From Mesorhizobium sp. (GTDB lineage Bacteria; Pseudomonadota; Alphaproteobacteria; Rhizobiales; Rhizobiaceae): DNA of 64,000 nt. Location: contig SAQR01000027.1 in the NCBI GenBank assembly GCA_004020365.1, forward strand, positions 1-64,000, read 5' to 3'. Shown here piece by piece: positions 33,546-41,865 of the stretch (position 1 is the stretch's first letter; every line of letters begins with the position of its first letter). The notes beneath the pieces are model-generated. The model ran no database searches. It had not been told where the DNA came from and saw only the letters and a program-made list of their open reading frames with translations. The translations under genes were made by a program, and so were the position numbers.

Positions 33546-34242
33546 GGCGTGCTCCTTCGGCAGATCGGGTCGACGACCTGCTCTCAAACTGCTCTGCCTC
33601 ACGCAGCAGCCGGATCACCTCCGCGTCCGTGGTCTGTTCGAAATCCTCATAGTACCGGCCCACCGCAACAAACGGCTCGGGCGTGGCCAGACAAACCACT
33701 TCGTCGACATCGGTTTTTATCAGATCCAGCGTGTCCCGAGGTGCGACCGGGACGGCCAAGACGACATGCGCGGCGCGATCTTTCCTTAGCGCCTTGAGCG
33801 CCACTCTGACCGTGCCTCCGGTCGCAATACCGTCATCGACGACGATGACGGTCCGGCCCAGGACCGAAGCCGCAGGCCGGCTGCCGAGATAGAGTTTTCT
33901 GCGGCGTTCGATTTCGAGGAGTTGCCGCCGTTTCTCTGCTTCGACGTAATCGTCAGACGGCCGGACCAAAGCCATCGCCTCCTCGTTGAGGACGAGCTGC
34001 GGATTTTCCCCGTCGACGACCGCGCCGATGCCATATTCGGAATGGCCCGGCGCGCCGATCTTGCGCACCAGCAGCACGTCGAGCCGGGCACGGAGTGCCT
34101 TCGCCACTTCGAAGCCAACCGGCACGCCGCCGCGCGGCAGCGCCAGCACCAGTGGATCGGTTGCTGCGAACCCGGTCAGGGCGGCGGCAAGCTGGCGCCC
34201 CGCATCCGTTCGATCTTTGAATCTCAAGGCGTCAAAGCGCAT
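33538..34242 (-). CDS. Phosphoribosyltransferase-fold protein
   Basis: A 234-residue PRTase with LALPRGGVPVGFEVAKALRA, VLLVRKIGAPGHSEYGIGAV and the PRPP loop VIVVDDGIATGGTVRVAL. This type (related to the ComF/PRTase proteins of rhizobial stress clusters) has no proven substrate. Start at 34242 with AAGG just upstream. It is divergent from ku, sharing a 301-base control region with two opposite EcfG-like sites. Confidence 0.8.
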   Translation of the reverse strand: MRFDALRFKDRTDAGRQLAAALTGFAATDPLVLALPRGGVPVGFEVAKALRARLDVLLVRKIGAPGHSEYGIGAVVDGENPQLVLNEEAMALVRPSDDYVEAEKRRQLLEIERRRKLYLGSRPAASVLGRTVIVVDDGIATGGTVRVALKALRKDRAAHVVLAVPVAPRDTLDLIKTDVDEVVCLATPEPFVAVGRYYEDFEQTTDAEVIRLLREAEQFESRSSTRSAEGARHG

Positions 34243-34342
34243 GGCCTTCACCCTTTTGACCCTGGCATCGCGGTGCTCAGGCCCGGATTGTCGAAAACAC
34301 CCAGGCCGGTCGCACTCCTCCACCAAAATTCCTTGCTGGCGA

Positions 34343-34367
34343 AACGGCGATCGGAGGCAATTGTTTC
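34343..34367 (-). promoter_or_regulatory. Near-consensus EcfG-type promoter, minus strand
   Basis: The minus strand reads GAAAC, 16 bases, CGTT (one mismatch in the -35). It faces the phosphoribosyltransferase gene with a leader near 90 bases. Confidence 0.4.
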
Positions 34368-34389
34368 GTTCACTATGGTAAAAATTTGC

Positions 34390-34414
34390 GGAACCATGCG
34401 ATTGGCCCCCGGTT
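34390..34414 (+). promoter_or_regulatory. Near-consensus EcfG-type promoter before the first ku
   Basis: GGAAC, 16 bases, GGTT. It points at ku (34544), with a predicted leader of about 120 bases. Confidence 0.45.
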
Positions 34415-34543
34415 CTGCTGCTGGCCCGGAGGGCCACTCTGGCAAAGGGCTTATGCCGTGGGCCAGGCGCGCGACAAAAACGCTGCTGGAACAATCGATC
34501 GCCCTGCTGCGTTCGACTGTTTTACTCCTGTCGGGGGTGCTCG

Positions 34544-35347
34544 ATGGCGCCACGTCCTTTCTGGAAAGGCTATCTGAAGCTTTCGCTGGTGACCTGTCCG
34601 GTGGCGATGACGCCCGCTACCACCGAGAGCGAGAAAGTCCGGTTCCACACGCTCAATCGCAAGAGCGGGCATCGGGTGGTCAGCCAATATGTCGATGCGG
34701 TCAGCGGCAAGCCCGTTGCTGAAGACGACGAGGTGAAGGGGTACCAGCGCGGCGAGGACGAATACGTCCTGCTCGAGGACGACGAGATCGACGCGGTTGC
34801 GCTGGAGAGCACGCGTACCATCGATATCGACATGTTTGTCGATGCCGACAGCATCGGCTGGATCTGGTACGACAAGCCGCACTATCTCACCCCTGACGAC
34901 CCGGTCGGGGAGGAGGCATTCTCGGTCATTCGCGACGCGATGAAATCGACGGGGACGGTCGGAATGTCGCGACTGGTCATGTACCGCCGCGAGCGCGCCG
35001 TCATGCTTGAACCACGAGGCAAGGGCATCGTGCTGTGGACACTGCGCTATGTCGACGAGGTTCGCGACCCCGAGGATTATTTCGGCAAGATCGACGACGT
35101 CAAACCCGACCCGAAACTAATGGATATGGTCTCGACCCTGATCGATGAGCGAACCAGGCAATGGGATCCCGCCATGGCCGGAGATCCCGTCCAGGCAAAG
35201 CTGCTGGAGATCATTGCCTCGAAGAAGAAGGGCAAGAAGGCTCCGGCCAAGGCGAAGGCCAAAGCCGAGCAACCGGCCAGCAACGTGATCAACATCATGG
35301 ATGCACTGCGCAAGAGCATCGGCTCGGAGGCCGGAAAGCGGAAATAG
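34544..35347 (+). CDS. ku: Ku protein, non-homologous end joining (first copy)
   Basis: A 267-residue bacterial Ku: WKGYLKLSLVTCPVAMTPA at the start, RFHTLNRKSGHRV, KGYQRGEDEYVLLEDDE, and the Ku-core RYVDEVRDPEDYF. A Lys/Ala-rich tail (KKKGKKAPAKAKAKAE) and a NVINIMDALRKSI end follow. Ku homodimers thread onto double-strand ends and recruit LigD or LigC. It is followed 32 bases later by a LigC-type ligase on the same strand, so this is a complete two-gene end-joining unit. Confidence 0.95.
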   Translation: MAPRPFWKGYLKLSLVTCPVAMTPATTESEKVRFHTLNRKSGHRVVSQYVDAVSGKPVAEDDEVKGYQRGEDEYVLLEDDEIDAVALESTRTIDIDMFVDADSIGWIWYDKPHYLTPDDPVGEEAFSVIRDAMKSTGTVGMSRLVMYRRERAVMLEPRGKGIVLWTLRYVDEVRDPEDYFGKIDDVKPDPKLMDMVSTLIDERTRQWDPAMAGDPVQAKLLEIIASKKKGKKAPAKAKAKAEQPASNVINIMDALRKSIGSEAGKRK

Positions 35348-35379
35348 GCGCCTGGGAGCAGGGAGCACAAGGTAGTACA

Positions 35380-36393
35380 ATGAAGGTCATCTCCCGCGAC
35401 GGCGGATTCACCCTGCCGCTCGATACGCCTCCAATGGAAGCCAGGGCGGCTGATGCGATTCCCGAAGGAGATGGATGGCAGTACGAACGCAAATGGGATG
35501 GTTTTCGCTGCCTGGCGTTCCGGCAGGATGACGCAGTCGAGTTGCGCGCAAAGTCGGGCAAGCCGCTCGGGCGGTATTTTCCCGAACTCGTCGCGACATT
35601 TAGGGAACTGCCGTCGCGCCGTTTTGTCGTCGACGGCGAAATCGTCATCTCGATCGACGGCAAGCCGTCGTTCGACGCGCTCCAGATGCGGCTTCACCCG
35701 GCCGAGAGCAGGATCCGCAAACTGTCCGCCGAAACCCCGGCGCACATCGTCCTGTTCGACATGCTCTGCGACCAGCACGGTACCGTCCTGTTGGCCCGAA
35801 CCCTGAAAGAGCGGCGAGCGATCCTTGAGACTTTCGTCGCTTCGGCAAACCGCAGGAACATCGTGCTTTCGCACTGCACGCGCGATGTCAAGGAAGCCCG
35901 CTCCTGGCTAAGTGGTGCCGGACATGGTGAGTCAGACGGCGTGGTCGCCAAGCGGCTGGACGATCCGTACCAGCCGGGCGTGCGGGCGATGGTGAAGGTA
36001 AAGCGGCTGCAGTCGGCCGATTGCGTGGTCGGCGGCTTTCGCTATCTCAGCAACAGTTCGCAGGTCGGTTCATTGTTGCTGGGTCTGTACAATAAGGCCG
36101 GCAAGCTCGACCATGTCGGCTTCACCTCGACCATTGCCAAGGACGACAGGGCAGAGCTTACCCGCAAACTCGAAGCCATGCGTCAGCCACCCGGCTTCAC
36201 CGGAAAAGCGCCGGGCGGGCCGAGTCGCTGGAGCACCGAGCGCAGCGGCGAATGGGAGCCGGTCCGGCCCGAACTGGTGGTCGAAGTACGCTTCGATCAC
36301 GTCACCGGCGACCGTTTCCGGCACGGCACCAAGTTTCTGCGCTGGCGGCCGGACAAGGCGCCGGAGCAATGCACGTTCGAGCAGATCGCCTGA
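35380..36393 (+). CDS. ATP-dependent DNA ligase, LigC type
   Basis: A 337-residue ligase with motif I ERKWDGFRC (nucleophile Lys38), FVVDGEIVI (motif III area), ESDGVVAKRLDDPY (motif IV) and VKVKRLQSADCVVGG (motif V), followed by an OB-fold (GSLLLGLYNKAGKLDHVGF). No PE or POL domain, hence LigC-like. ATG 35380 has no strong Shine-Dalgarno but starts the conserved region. Paired with the preceding ku. Confidence 0.9.
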   Translation: MKVISRDGGFTLPLDTPPMEARAADAIPEGDGWQYERKWDGFRCLAFRQDDAVELRAKSGKPLGRYFPELVATFRELPSRRFVVDGEIVISIDGKPSFDALQMRLHPAESRIRKLSAETPAHIVLFDMLCDQHGTVLLARTLKERRAILETFVASANRRNIVLSHCTRDVKEARSWLSGAGHGESDGVVAKRLDDPYQPGVRAMVKVKRLQSADCVVGGFRYLSNSSQVGSLLLGLYNKAGKLDHVGFTSTIAKDDRAELTRKLEAMRQPPGFTGKAPGGPSRWSTERSGEWEPVRPELVVEVRFDHVTGDRFRHGTKFLRWRPDKAPEQCTFEQIA

Positions 36394-36426
36394 TTATTCC
36401 GATGCATGCACTTCGTAGTGCCGTTC

Positions 36427-38976
36427 TCAAGCCGCTTTCCTGCGCCGGTTTGCGCGGTTTTCGATTGGCGCTGCTGCCGCGCGGAAATCCTGCCAGGGAT
36501 CCGACGACAGCGAGGCAAGCCGCGTCGGCGTGTTCTCGACGGTAAAATAGGCCGGTCCGATGCTGGGGCCGAGTTCGTCCCACGCAAGCGGCATCGACAC
36601 CGCTGCACCCGGTCGTGCTCTAGTCGAATAAGCAGCGACCGCGGTCGCACCACGCTGGTTGCGCAGATAGTCGACAAGGATTTTGCCGCGCCGTTTCGAT
36701 TTGGTGATGGTCGAGACGTAGCGGCCGGGGCTGTCTGCGGTCATCGAGTCGGCAATCGCCTTGGTGAAGGCTTTTACTTCCGGCCATTGCGCTTTCGGCT
36801 TCAGCGGCGCCACGACGTGCAGACCCTTGCCGCCGGAGGTCTTGATGAAGGGGACAAGCCCTGCATGCTTCAGCCGGTCGCGGGCCTCGACGGCGGCTTC
36901 GATCACTGCCTCCCAGCTCACGCCCTCGCCGGGGTCGAGATCCATGATGATCGTATCCGGACGCTCCCAATCGCTCACCGTCGAGCCCCAGGGGTGGATC
37001 TCCAGCGCCGCCGACTGGACGAGACCGATCAGCCCATCGAGATCATTGATGCTGATCAGCCGCTCGTCGGGCGGATCCTTGGGATCGTGGACCAGGACGA
37101 TCTTTGGATTGAGCCCCTTCCAGGCATGCTTCTGGAAGAATTGCTCGCCCGAAATCCCGTTGGGACATCGCACCAGCGCCAGCGCCCGGCCGACGATGTA
37201 GGGCGACGCATAGCGCCAGACCTCGGCATAATAGTCGGCGAGACCTTCCTTGGTCACGCCCGCGTCCGGCCAGTAAAGGCGGTCGGGATGGGTGAGCTTG
37301 ACGGTCCGGCGCTGAGGTTGGGGCGCTGCCTTGCTCGTCTTCGGCGTCTCACGCACGATCTCCTTCGCCGGCTTGTCTTCACGCAATCCGCGGAACGAGG
37401 CGTGGCGCAAAATGCCGTCGGCGGTCCACGCCCGGAATTCGACGTCGGCGACGAGTTCCGGCCTGACATAGCGGACTTGCCGAGCCTCGTCGGCGCTCAG
37501 CCGTTTTTCGAACGGGCTTGACGGAACGCGTATCCGCTCGAGTTTCTTGAACAGGCTGTCGGCGACCGCAGCCGTGTAGCCGGTGCCGACTCGCCCAACG
37601 TGATGAAGCTTGCCGTGGTCATAGACACCCAGGACAAGCGAACCGATCGCCTTGCGCGACGTCGTCGAGGGGACATAGCCGGCCACGACAAATTCCTGCC
37701 GCGCCGAGCATTTCGACTTCACCCAGTTCTTGCTGCGGCCAGAGCGGTAAGGCGCATCGCGCAGCTTGGAGACGATGCCTTCCAGGCTCAGCCGACAGGC
37801 ATGTCGCAGCACCAGGGCGCCATCCTCCTCAAAATGGCCGCTGTAGCTGATGATGCCGCCCTCACTGCCGATGATCTTTTCCAACAATTCCTTGCGCTTG
37901 ATCAACGCAACGTCACGCAGATCGTAGCCGTCGAGATGAAGCAGGTCGAAGACGTAGAAACGGAAGCGATCACTGCGGCCCTCGCTGAGATCGGCTTGCA
38001 GCGCGGAAAAATCCGATGCGCCGGCGGACGTCTCGACCACGAGCTCACCGTCGATCAGCGCCGTCCCGACCGGGATATCGGCCAGCGCCGAAACGACCGC
38101 CTTTCCGAATTTCTTCGTCCAATCGAGACCGCTCCGCGTCAACAGTTTGACGCGGCTGGCTTCGATCCTGGCCTGCAGCCGGTAGCCGTCGAATTTGATC
38201 TCGTGCAGCCAGCGTTGGCCGGACGGCGCGGACGAAACCAGGGTCGCCAGCGTCGGCTCGACGAAATCGGGAAGCGCCGCCTTCCTGGCGCCCTTGATCT
38301 TTGACGGTTCCGGAATGCTGACGGTGGTCGGCTGCTCTTCCGGTGGAGCCGGCGTCACGCGGCTGCCGCGGCGCTTGCGAATGCGCCCTGTCTTGGACGA
38401 CCAGCCGGGTTCTTCACCGGCGACGTCTTCGATCTTGCGGCCGGTCGCGACGGATTCCGGCCGCTCGCCCAGAATGTCGGGATCACCTTCGTTGCGCGCG
38501 GCCTCATCGTCGCCTTTGATCAGCAGCCAGTTCTCGCGCTTCTCCCGCGGCTTTCCGGCCATCCGCACAAGATGCCAGCGGCCGCCAAGCTTCTCGCCGT
38601 GAAGTTCGAAATCGAGATGGCCTTTCGCATAGCCGCGATGCGGGTCGCCGATCGGCGTCCAGGTGCCTCTGTCCCAAAGGAGGACGGCGCCGCCGCCATA
38701 CTCGCCCTTCGGGATTGTGCCTTCGAAGCCGCCATATTCCAGAGGATGGTCCTCGACATGGACGGCAAGGCGCTTCTCGCCGGGGATCAGGCTTGGCCCT
38801 TTTGTGACGGCCCAGCTCTTCAGGACGCCGTCCATTTCGAGACGAAAATCATAATGGAGCCGGGTGGCAGCATGCTTCTGTACGACGAAGCTGTTGCCGG
38901 TCTTGGGCGCTCTGCGTCCCTGCGGCTCCGGGGTCACGGAAAAATTGCGCTTCTTGCGGTAGGTCTCGAGCGCCAT
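36427..38976 (-). CDS. ligD: Multidomain NHEJ ligase LigD (PE-LIG-POL)
   Basis: An 849-residue enzyme. The 3'-phosphoesterase domain covers about 1-170 (RLHYDFRLEMDGVLKSWA, then HVEDHPLEYGGFEG). The ligase domain covers about 235-530 with motif I EIKFDGYR (Lys261) and LEGIVSKLRDAPYRSG. The polymerase/primase domain covers about 560-849 (LTHPDRLYWPDAGVTK, metal motif IIMDLDPGEG, and KTSGGKGLHV). The order PE-LIG-POL is that of Pseudomonas-type LigD. A Pro-rich linker (200-230) joins PE and LIG. It lies 3 bases after the second ku stop. Confidence 0.97.
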   Translation of the reverse strand: MALETYRKKRNFSVTPEPQGRRAPKTGNSFVVQKHAATRLHYDFRLEMDGVLKSWAVTKGPSLIPGEKRLAVHVEDHPLEYGGFEGTIPKGEYGGGAVLLWDRGTWTPIGDPHRGYAKGHLDFELHGEKLGGRWHLVRMAGKPREKRENWLLIKGDDEAARNEGDPDILGERPESVATGRKIEDVAGEEPGWSSKTGRIRKRRGSRVTPAPPEEQPTTVSIPEPSKIKGARKAALPDFVEPTLATLVSSAPSGQRWLHEIKFDGYRLQARIEASRVKLLTRSGLDWTKKFGKAVVSALADIPVGTALIDGELVVETSAGASDFSALQADLSEGRSDRFRFYVFDLLHLDGYDLRDVALIKRKELLEKIIGSEGGIISYSGHFEEDGALVLRHACRLSLEGIVSKLRDAPYRSGRSKNWVKSKCSARQEFVVAGYVPSTTSRKAIGSLVLGVYDHGKLHHVGRVGTGYTAAVADSLFKKLERIRVPSSPFEKRLSADEARQVRYVRPELVADVEFRAWTADGILRHASFRGLREDKPAKEIVRETPKTSKAAPQPQRRTVKLTHPDRLYWPDAGVTKEGLADYYAEVWRYASPYIVGRALALVRCPNGISGEQFFQKHAWKGLNPKIVLVHDPKDPPDERLISINDLDGLIGLVQSAALEIHPWGSTVSDWERPDTIIMDLDPGEGVSWEAVIEAAVEARDRLKHAGLVPFIKTSGGKGLHVVAPLKPKAQWPEVKAFTKAIADSMTADSPGRYVSTITKSKRRGKILVDYLRNQRGATAVAAYSTRARPGAAVSMPLAWDELGPSIGPAYFTVENTPTRLASLSSDPWQDFRAAAAPIENRANRRRKAA

Positions 38977-38979
38977 CGG

Positions 38980-39849
38980 TCAGCCGGCCTTCCGACGCGG
39001 CGCTGTCTGCTTCGCCTTCGCATGGCGCGCTGGCTTTGACTTTGCCGCGGGCTTTCTTGTCGAGGGCTGCTTGCCGCCGACGCCGGCACTCTGGCGCAGC
39101 GCATCCATGAGATCGACGACCTTCTCCCGCTTGACCGGCTTCGGCACGGCGATCGTCTTGCCTTCGAGCTTTGCCTTCACAAGCTCGGCCAGCGCCGCCT
39201 CATAACGGTCGTCGAATTTGGTCGGATCGAATTTGCCTTTCTTGGTCTTGATGATGTGTTCGGCCAGTTCGAGCATCTCGCCCTCGATCTTCAAGTCGGG
39301 GATGTTGTCGAAAGCCTCCGCGGCCGAGCGCACCTCGTAGTCGAAGTTCAGTGTCGTTGCGACCAGGCCGTCGTCATAGGCGCGGACGAGCAGGGTCCGG
39401 ACGCGCCGGAACAGCACGGTCTGGGCGATGGCGGCGACTTTCTTCCTGTGCATGCCCTCGCGGATCAGCGCAAACGCTTCTTCCGCGTGTTTGTCCGACG
39501 GGGCCAGGTAATAAGGCTTGTCGAAATACACATCGTCGACATCGGCACAGCCGATGAAGGCCGAAACCGACAGCGTCTTGTCGCTCTCGGGGACAGCGGC
39601 TGCGACCTCATCGGGTTCGAGCACGACGTACTCACCCGAGCCGATCTCAAAGCCTTTGACCTGGTCGTCCTTCTCCACCGGCTTGCCGCTATCGCTGTCG
39701 ACGAAGGCGCGATGCACCCTATGGCCGGTGGCGCGGTTTATCGTGTGGAAGGCGATCCGCTCGGAGGTCGAGGCAGCCGTATAGAGCGCCACCGGGCAGC
39801 TGAGTTCTCCGATTTTCAGAAAACCCTTCCAATTTGCTCTCGGTGCCAA
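38980..39849 (-). CDS. ku: Ku protein, non-homologous end joining (second copy)
   Basis: A 289-residue Ku (APRANWKGFLKIGELSCPVAL, FHTINRATGHRVHRAFVD, and a C-terminal RKPAAKSKPARHAKAK basic tail). I place the start at TTG 39849 because homology begins there and GAGG lies 8 bases upstream; no ATG fits. The ligD ATG follows 3 bases after the stop, so this ku-ligD pair is one transcript, with a consensus EcfG promoter about 40 bases upstream. Confidence 0.93.
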   Translation of the reverse strand: MAPRANWKGFLKIGELSCPVALYTAASTSERIAFHTINRATGHRVHRAFVDSDSGKPVEKDDQVKGFEIGSGEYVVLEPDEVAAAVPESDKTLSVSAFIGCADVDDVYFDKPYYLAPSDKHAEEAFALIREGMHRKKVAAIAQTVLFRRVRTLLVRAYDDGLVATTLNFDYEVRSAAEAFDNIPDLKIEGEMLELAEHIIKTKKGKFDPTKFDDRYEAALAELVKAKLEGKTIAVPKPVKREKVVDLMDALRQSAGVGGKQPSTRKPAAKSKPARHAKAKQTAPRRKAG

Positions 39850-39889
39850 GACGATAGCCTCACTGTCACAAGCATTGCACAGGAAATGC

Positions 39890-39915
39890 AACGTGGCGGC
39901 GCCGAGATTTGTTCC
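39890..39915 (-). promoter_or_regulatory. Consensus EcfG-type promoter (GGAAC-N17-CGTT) before ku-ligD
   Basis: The minus strand reads GGAAC, 17 bases, CGTT, with a predicted start near 39882 and a leader of about 33 bases to the TTG. This ties end joining to the general stress response. Confidence 0.7.
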
Positions 39916-39974
39916 TTTGGCGCCTGCGCGGCGATGATCCGAGGGTCCTGGGCCAGCAGACAAGCCATTCCGCT

Positions 39975-39999
39975 GCAACCAAATTCACCACCCGTCGTT
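39975..39999 (+). promoter_or_regulatory. Near-consensus EcfG-type promoter before lipoprotein gene
   Basis: GCAAC, 16 bases, CGTT (one mismatch in the -35). The predicted start near 40006 lies 20 bases before the lipoprotein ATG. It is back to back with the ku-ligD promoter. Confidence 0.45.
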
Positions 40000-40025
40000 G
40001 TCGAGCAGCAAGGGAGCGGTTGGCC

Positions 40026-40253
40026 ATGACGGGACTATCATTGAGGAGATTGTCGTTTCTGTCGGCGCTGGTGGCGACTCTGGCTCTGGCGGGTTGCAGC
40101 AACGAGGCCGAGCCGACACAGGGCAGCACCAGCAGCACTGAGCCGACCCAGAGCAACACCAACACCGTCGATCAAAATCCCGAGGTCGACAAGGATCCGA
40201 CGCCGAAGACGACCACGGGCGGCGATCAACCCGGAACGCCGCCGGCGCAATGA
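40026..40253 (+). CDS. Small lipoprotein (75 aa)
   Basis: Signal peptide MTGLSLRRLSFLSALVATLALAGC with lipobox LALAGC. The mature part is Thr/Pro/Gln-rich and disordered (SNEAEPTQGSTSSTEPTQ). AGGGAG lies about 9 bases upstream. No family recognised. Confidence 0.75.
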   Translation: MTGLSLRRLSFLSALVATLALAGCSNEAEPTQGSTSSTEPTQSNTNTVDQNPEVDKDPTPKTTTGGDQPGTPPAQ

Positions 40254-40293
40254 TGGGAATTATCGAGTTTCCCTGCTGATCGGCCCCGACCTG

Positions 40294-40506
40294 TCAAAAT
40301 CGCTGTGCAGAGGAACCAGATGGTAGCTGTACCGGTCTCGAATGAACGTTGAAAAACCGGCCTTTTGCCGACGCTTTGCGGAATGCTGCGTAGGTCTGGG
40401 GCGGCACGTCGTGGTAATCATAGCGATTTCCACTTGGGACAAACCATACGGAGAGGGTCCTCGCCGCCGGATCGTAATTCATGCTCCGGATAGCAGTTGA
40501 AGGCAT
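40294..40506 (-). CDS. KTSC domain protein (70 aa)
   Basis: MPSTAIRSMNYDPAARTLSV, then FVPSGNRYDYHDVPPQTYAAF and GRFFNVHSRP: a complete KTSC domain of the type found alone or fused to Lys-tRNA synthetase. Function unknown. The start at 40506 follows AGGGTTGAG. Divergent from alkB. Confidence 0.8.
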   Translation of the reverse strand: MPSTAIRSMNYDPAARTLSVWFVPSGNRYDYHDVPPQTYAAFRKASAKGRFFNVHSRPVQLPSGSSAQRF

Positions 40507-40535
40507 TTTCTCAACCCTCGATGCGTCCAGACAAT

Positions 40536-40560
40536 AACCCGCCCCGGCAAGCCAGGTTCC
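40536..40560 (-). promoter_or_regulatory. Near-consensus EcfG-type promoter before KTSC gene
   Basis: The minus strand reads GGAAC, 16 bases, GGTT, with a predicted leader of about 22 bases. Confidence 0.45.
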
Positions 40561-40631
40561 GCCTCGTGCCACATATCGAGGCGATGATCCGGCCCCTTGC
40601 CGCCTTGGGCCGGCTTCACCAATTAGGGTTG

Positions 40632-41279
40632 ATGCCATCGCTCAAAACCAGGCAGCCGCAATTCGCCGGACAAGGCGACCTGTTTCTCGCGCCCGACTTT
40701 CACGCACGTGACGACCTGCCGGAAGGATTTTGCTACCAGCCGGAGCTGATCACGGCGGAGGAAGAGGCCGAACTGGTGCGGCAGCTCGAAAGTCTCGACT
40801 TTCAGCCTTTCGACTTTCATGGCCATCTGGCAAACCGGCGCGTCGCCGGTTTTGGCCTGCGCTACGATTTTGACCAACGCAAAGTCGTCGAGGCGCCGCC
40901 GATCCCTGCTTTTCTGATGCCGCCCAGAGACAAGGTGGCGGCATTTGCGCGGCTGCCCGCCGATGCTTTCGTGCACGTCTTGATCAACGAGTACCGGCCC
41001 GGCGCGGGTATCGGCTGGCATCGCGACAAACCGCAGTTCGATGCCGTGGCCGGCGTTTCTCTTCTTGCCCCGTGCAGCTTTCGGCTCCGCCGGAAGAACG
41101 GCGCGAGATGGGCTCGCCAGACCGTCACCCTCGAGCCAAGGTCGGCTTACCTGATGACGGGCCCAGCGCGGACCGAATGGCAGCACAGCATCCCGCCGGT
41201 TGCCGCGCACCGCTATTCCATCACCTTGCGGACCCTGCACCCGCAACGGTCGCCTCGATCAGAAGCGATAGTTCGATGA
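40632..41279 (+). CDS. alkB: AlkB-family 2-oxoglutarate/Fe(II) dioxygenase
   Basis: A 215-residue AlkB-like demethylase: NEYRPGAGIGWHRDKPQFD supplies the HxD pair, SLLAPCSFRLRR follows, and HSIPPVAAHRYSITLRTL gives the distal His and the RxxxxxR 2-oxoglutarate contacts. It repairs N-alkylated bases. ATG 40632 begins the conserved part; in-frame starts further up (40521, 40584) lack ribosome sites and overlap the KTSC promoter region. The stop overlaps the next gene (ATGA). Confidence 0.88.
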   Translation: MPSLKTRQPQFAGQGDLFLAPDFHARDDLPEGFCYQPELITAEEEAELVRQLESLDFQPFDFHGHLANRRVAGFGLRYDFDQRKVVEAPPIPAFLMPPRDKVAAFARLPADAFVHVLINEYRPGAGIGWHRDKPQFDAVAGVSLLAPCSFRLRRKNGARWARQTVTLEPRSAYLMTGPARTEWQHSIPPVAAHRYSITLRTLHPQRSPRSEAIVR

Positions 41280-41713
41280 CCAGAATCGAGACCGGCTCCT
41301 GTTTTTGCGGTTCGATAAGTGCTGAGATGCATGGTGACCCGTTCTGGATTTGCTCCGATCACGATGACGATTGTCGCAAGGCCATAGGCAGCCCGCTGAC
41401 CGTCTGGGTCGGGTATCGACCGGCCCAATTCAGATTGCTGACAGGCACACCGAAGACGTTCTCAAGAACTCAGGGCGTGCTCCGCACCTTCTGCGCCGAT
41501 TGCGGCACATCCATAGCCTACCTCGACCAGGGGCTTCCCGAGGAACTTTATCTGACGATCGGCTTCTTCGACCACCCCGAACGCTTTGCGCCGCAGGCTC
41601 ATGCCTATTGGGACATGAAGCTGCCGTGGGTGGAATTTGGCGACGAACTGCCGCGTGTGGGAAGATATTCAAGGCGGCGCGATCCGGCGGTCGGAAATCC
41701 GGCCGACCGGTAA
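41276..41713 (+). CDS. GFA/CENP-V family zinc protein (second in window)
   Basis: A 145-residue protein with GSCFCGSISAEM near the start, a DDDCRKAIGSPL segment where CHC..C usually stands, and FCADCGTSIAYL. The central Zn motif is altered: CSDHDDDC replaces CHCxxC, so Zn binding may be incomplete. Translationally coupled to alkB. Confidence 0.8.
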   Translation: MTRIETGSCFCGSISAEMHGDPFWICSDHDDDCRKAIGSPLTVWVGYRPAQFRLLTGTPKTFSRTQGVLRTFCADCGTSIAYLDQGLPEELYLTIGFFDHPERFAPQAHAYWDMKLPWVEFGDELPRVGRYSRRRDPAVGNPADR

Positions 41714-41865
41714 CCGGCAAAGCCGCCGATGGTACCCGAATAGCCCAGCTGAATTGAATTGCGATCAGTTTGTAATCCAAACGAACCGGCATCATCGCTT
41801 CTTCACGCCGCTTTCGATACCTATCTGTTGGGCGCAAGGCATAGATCGGCAACAGGCAGTAAGAT

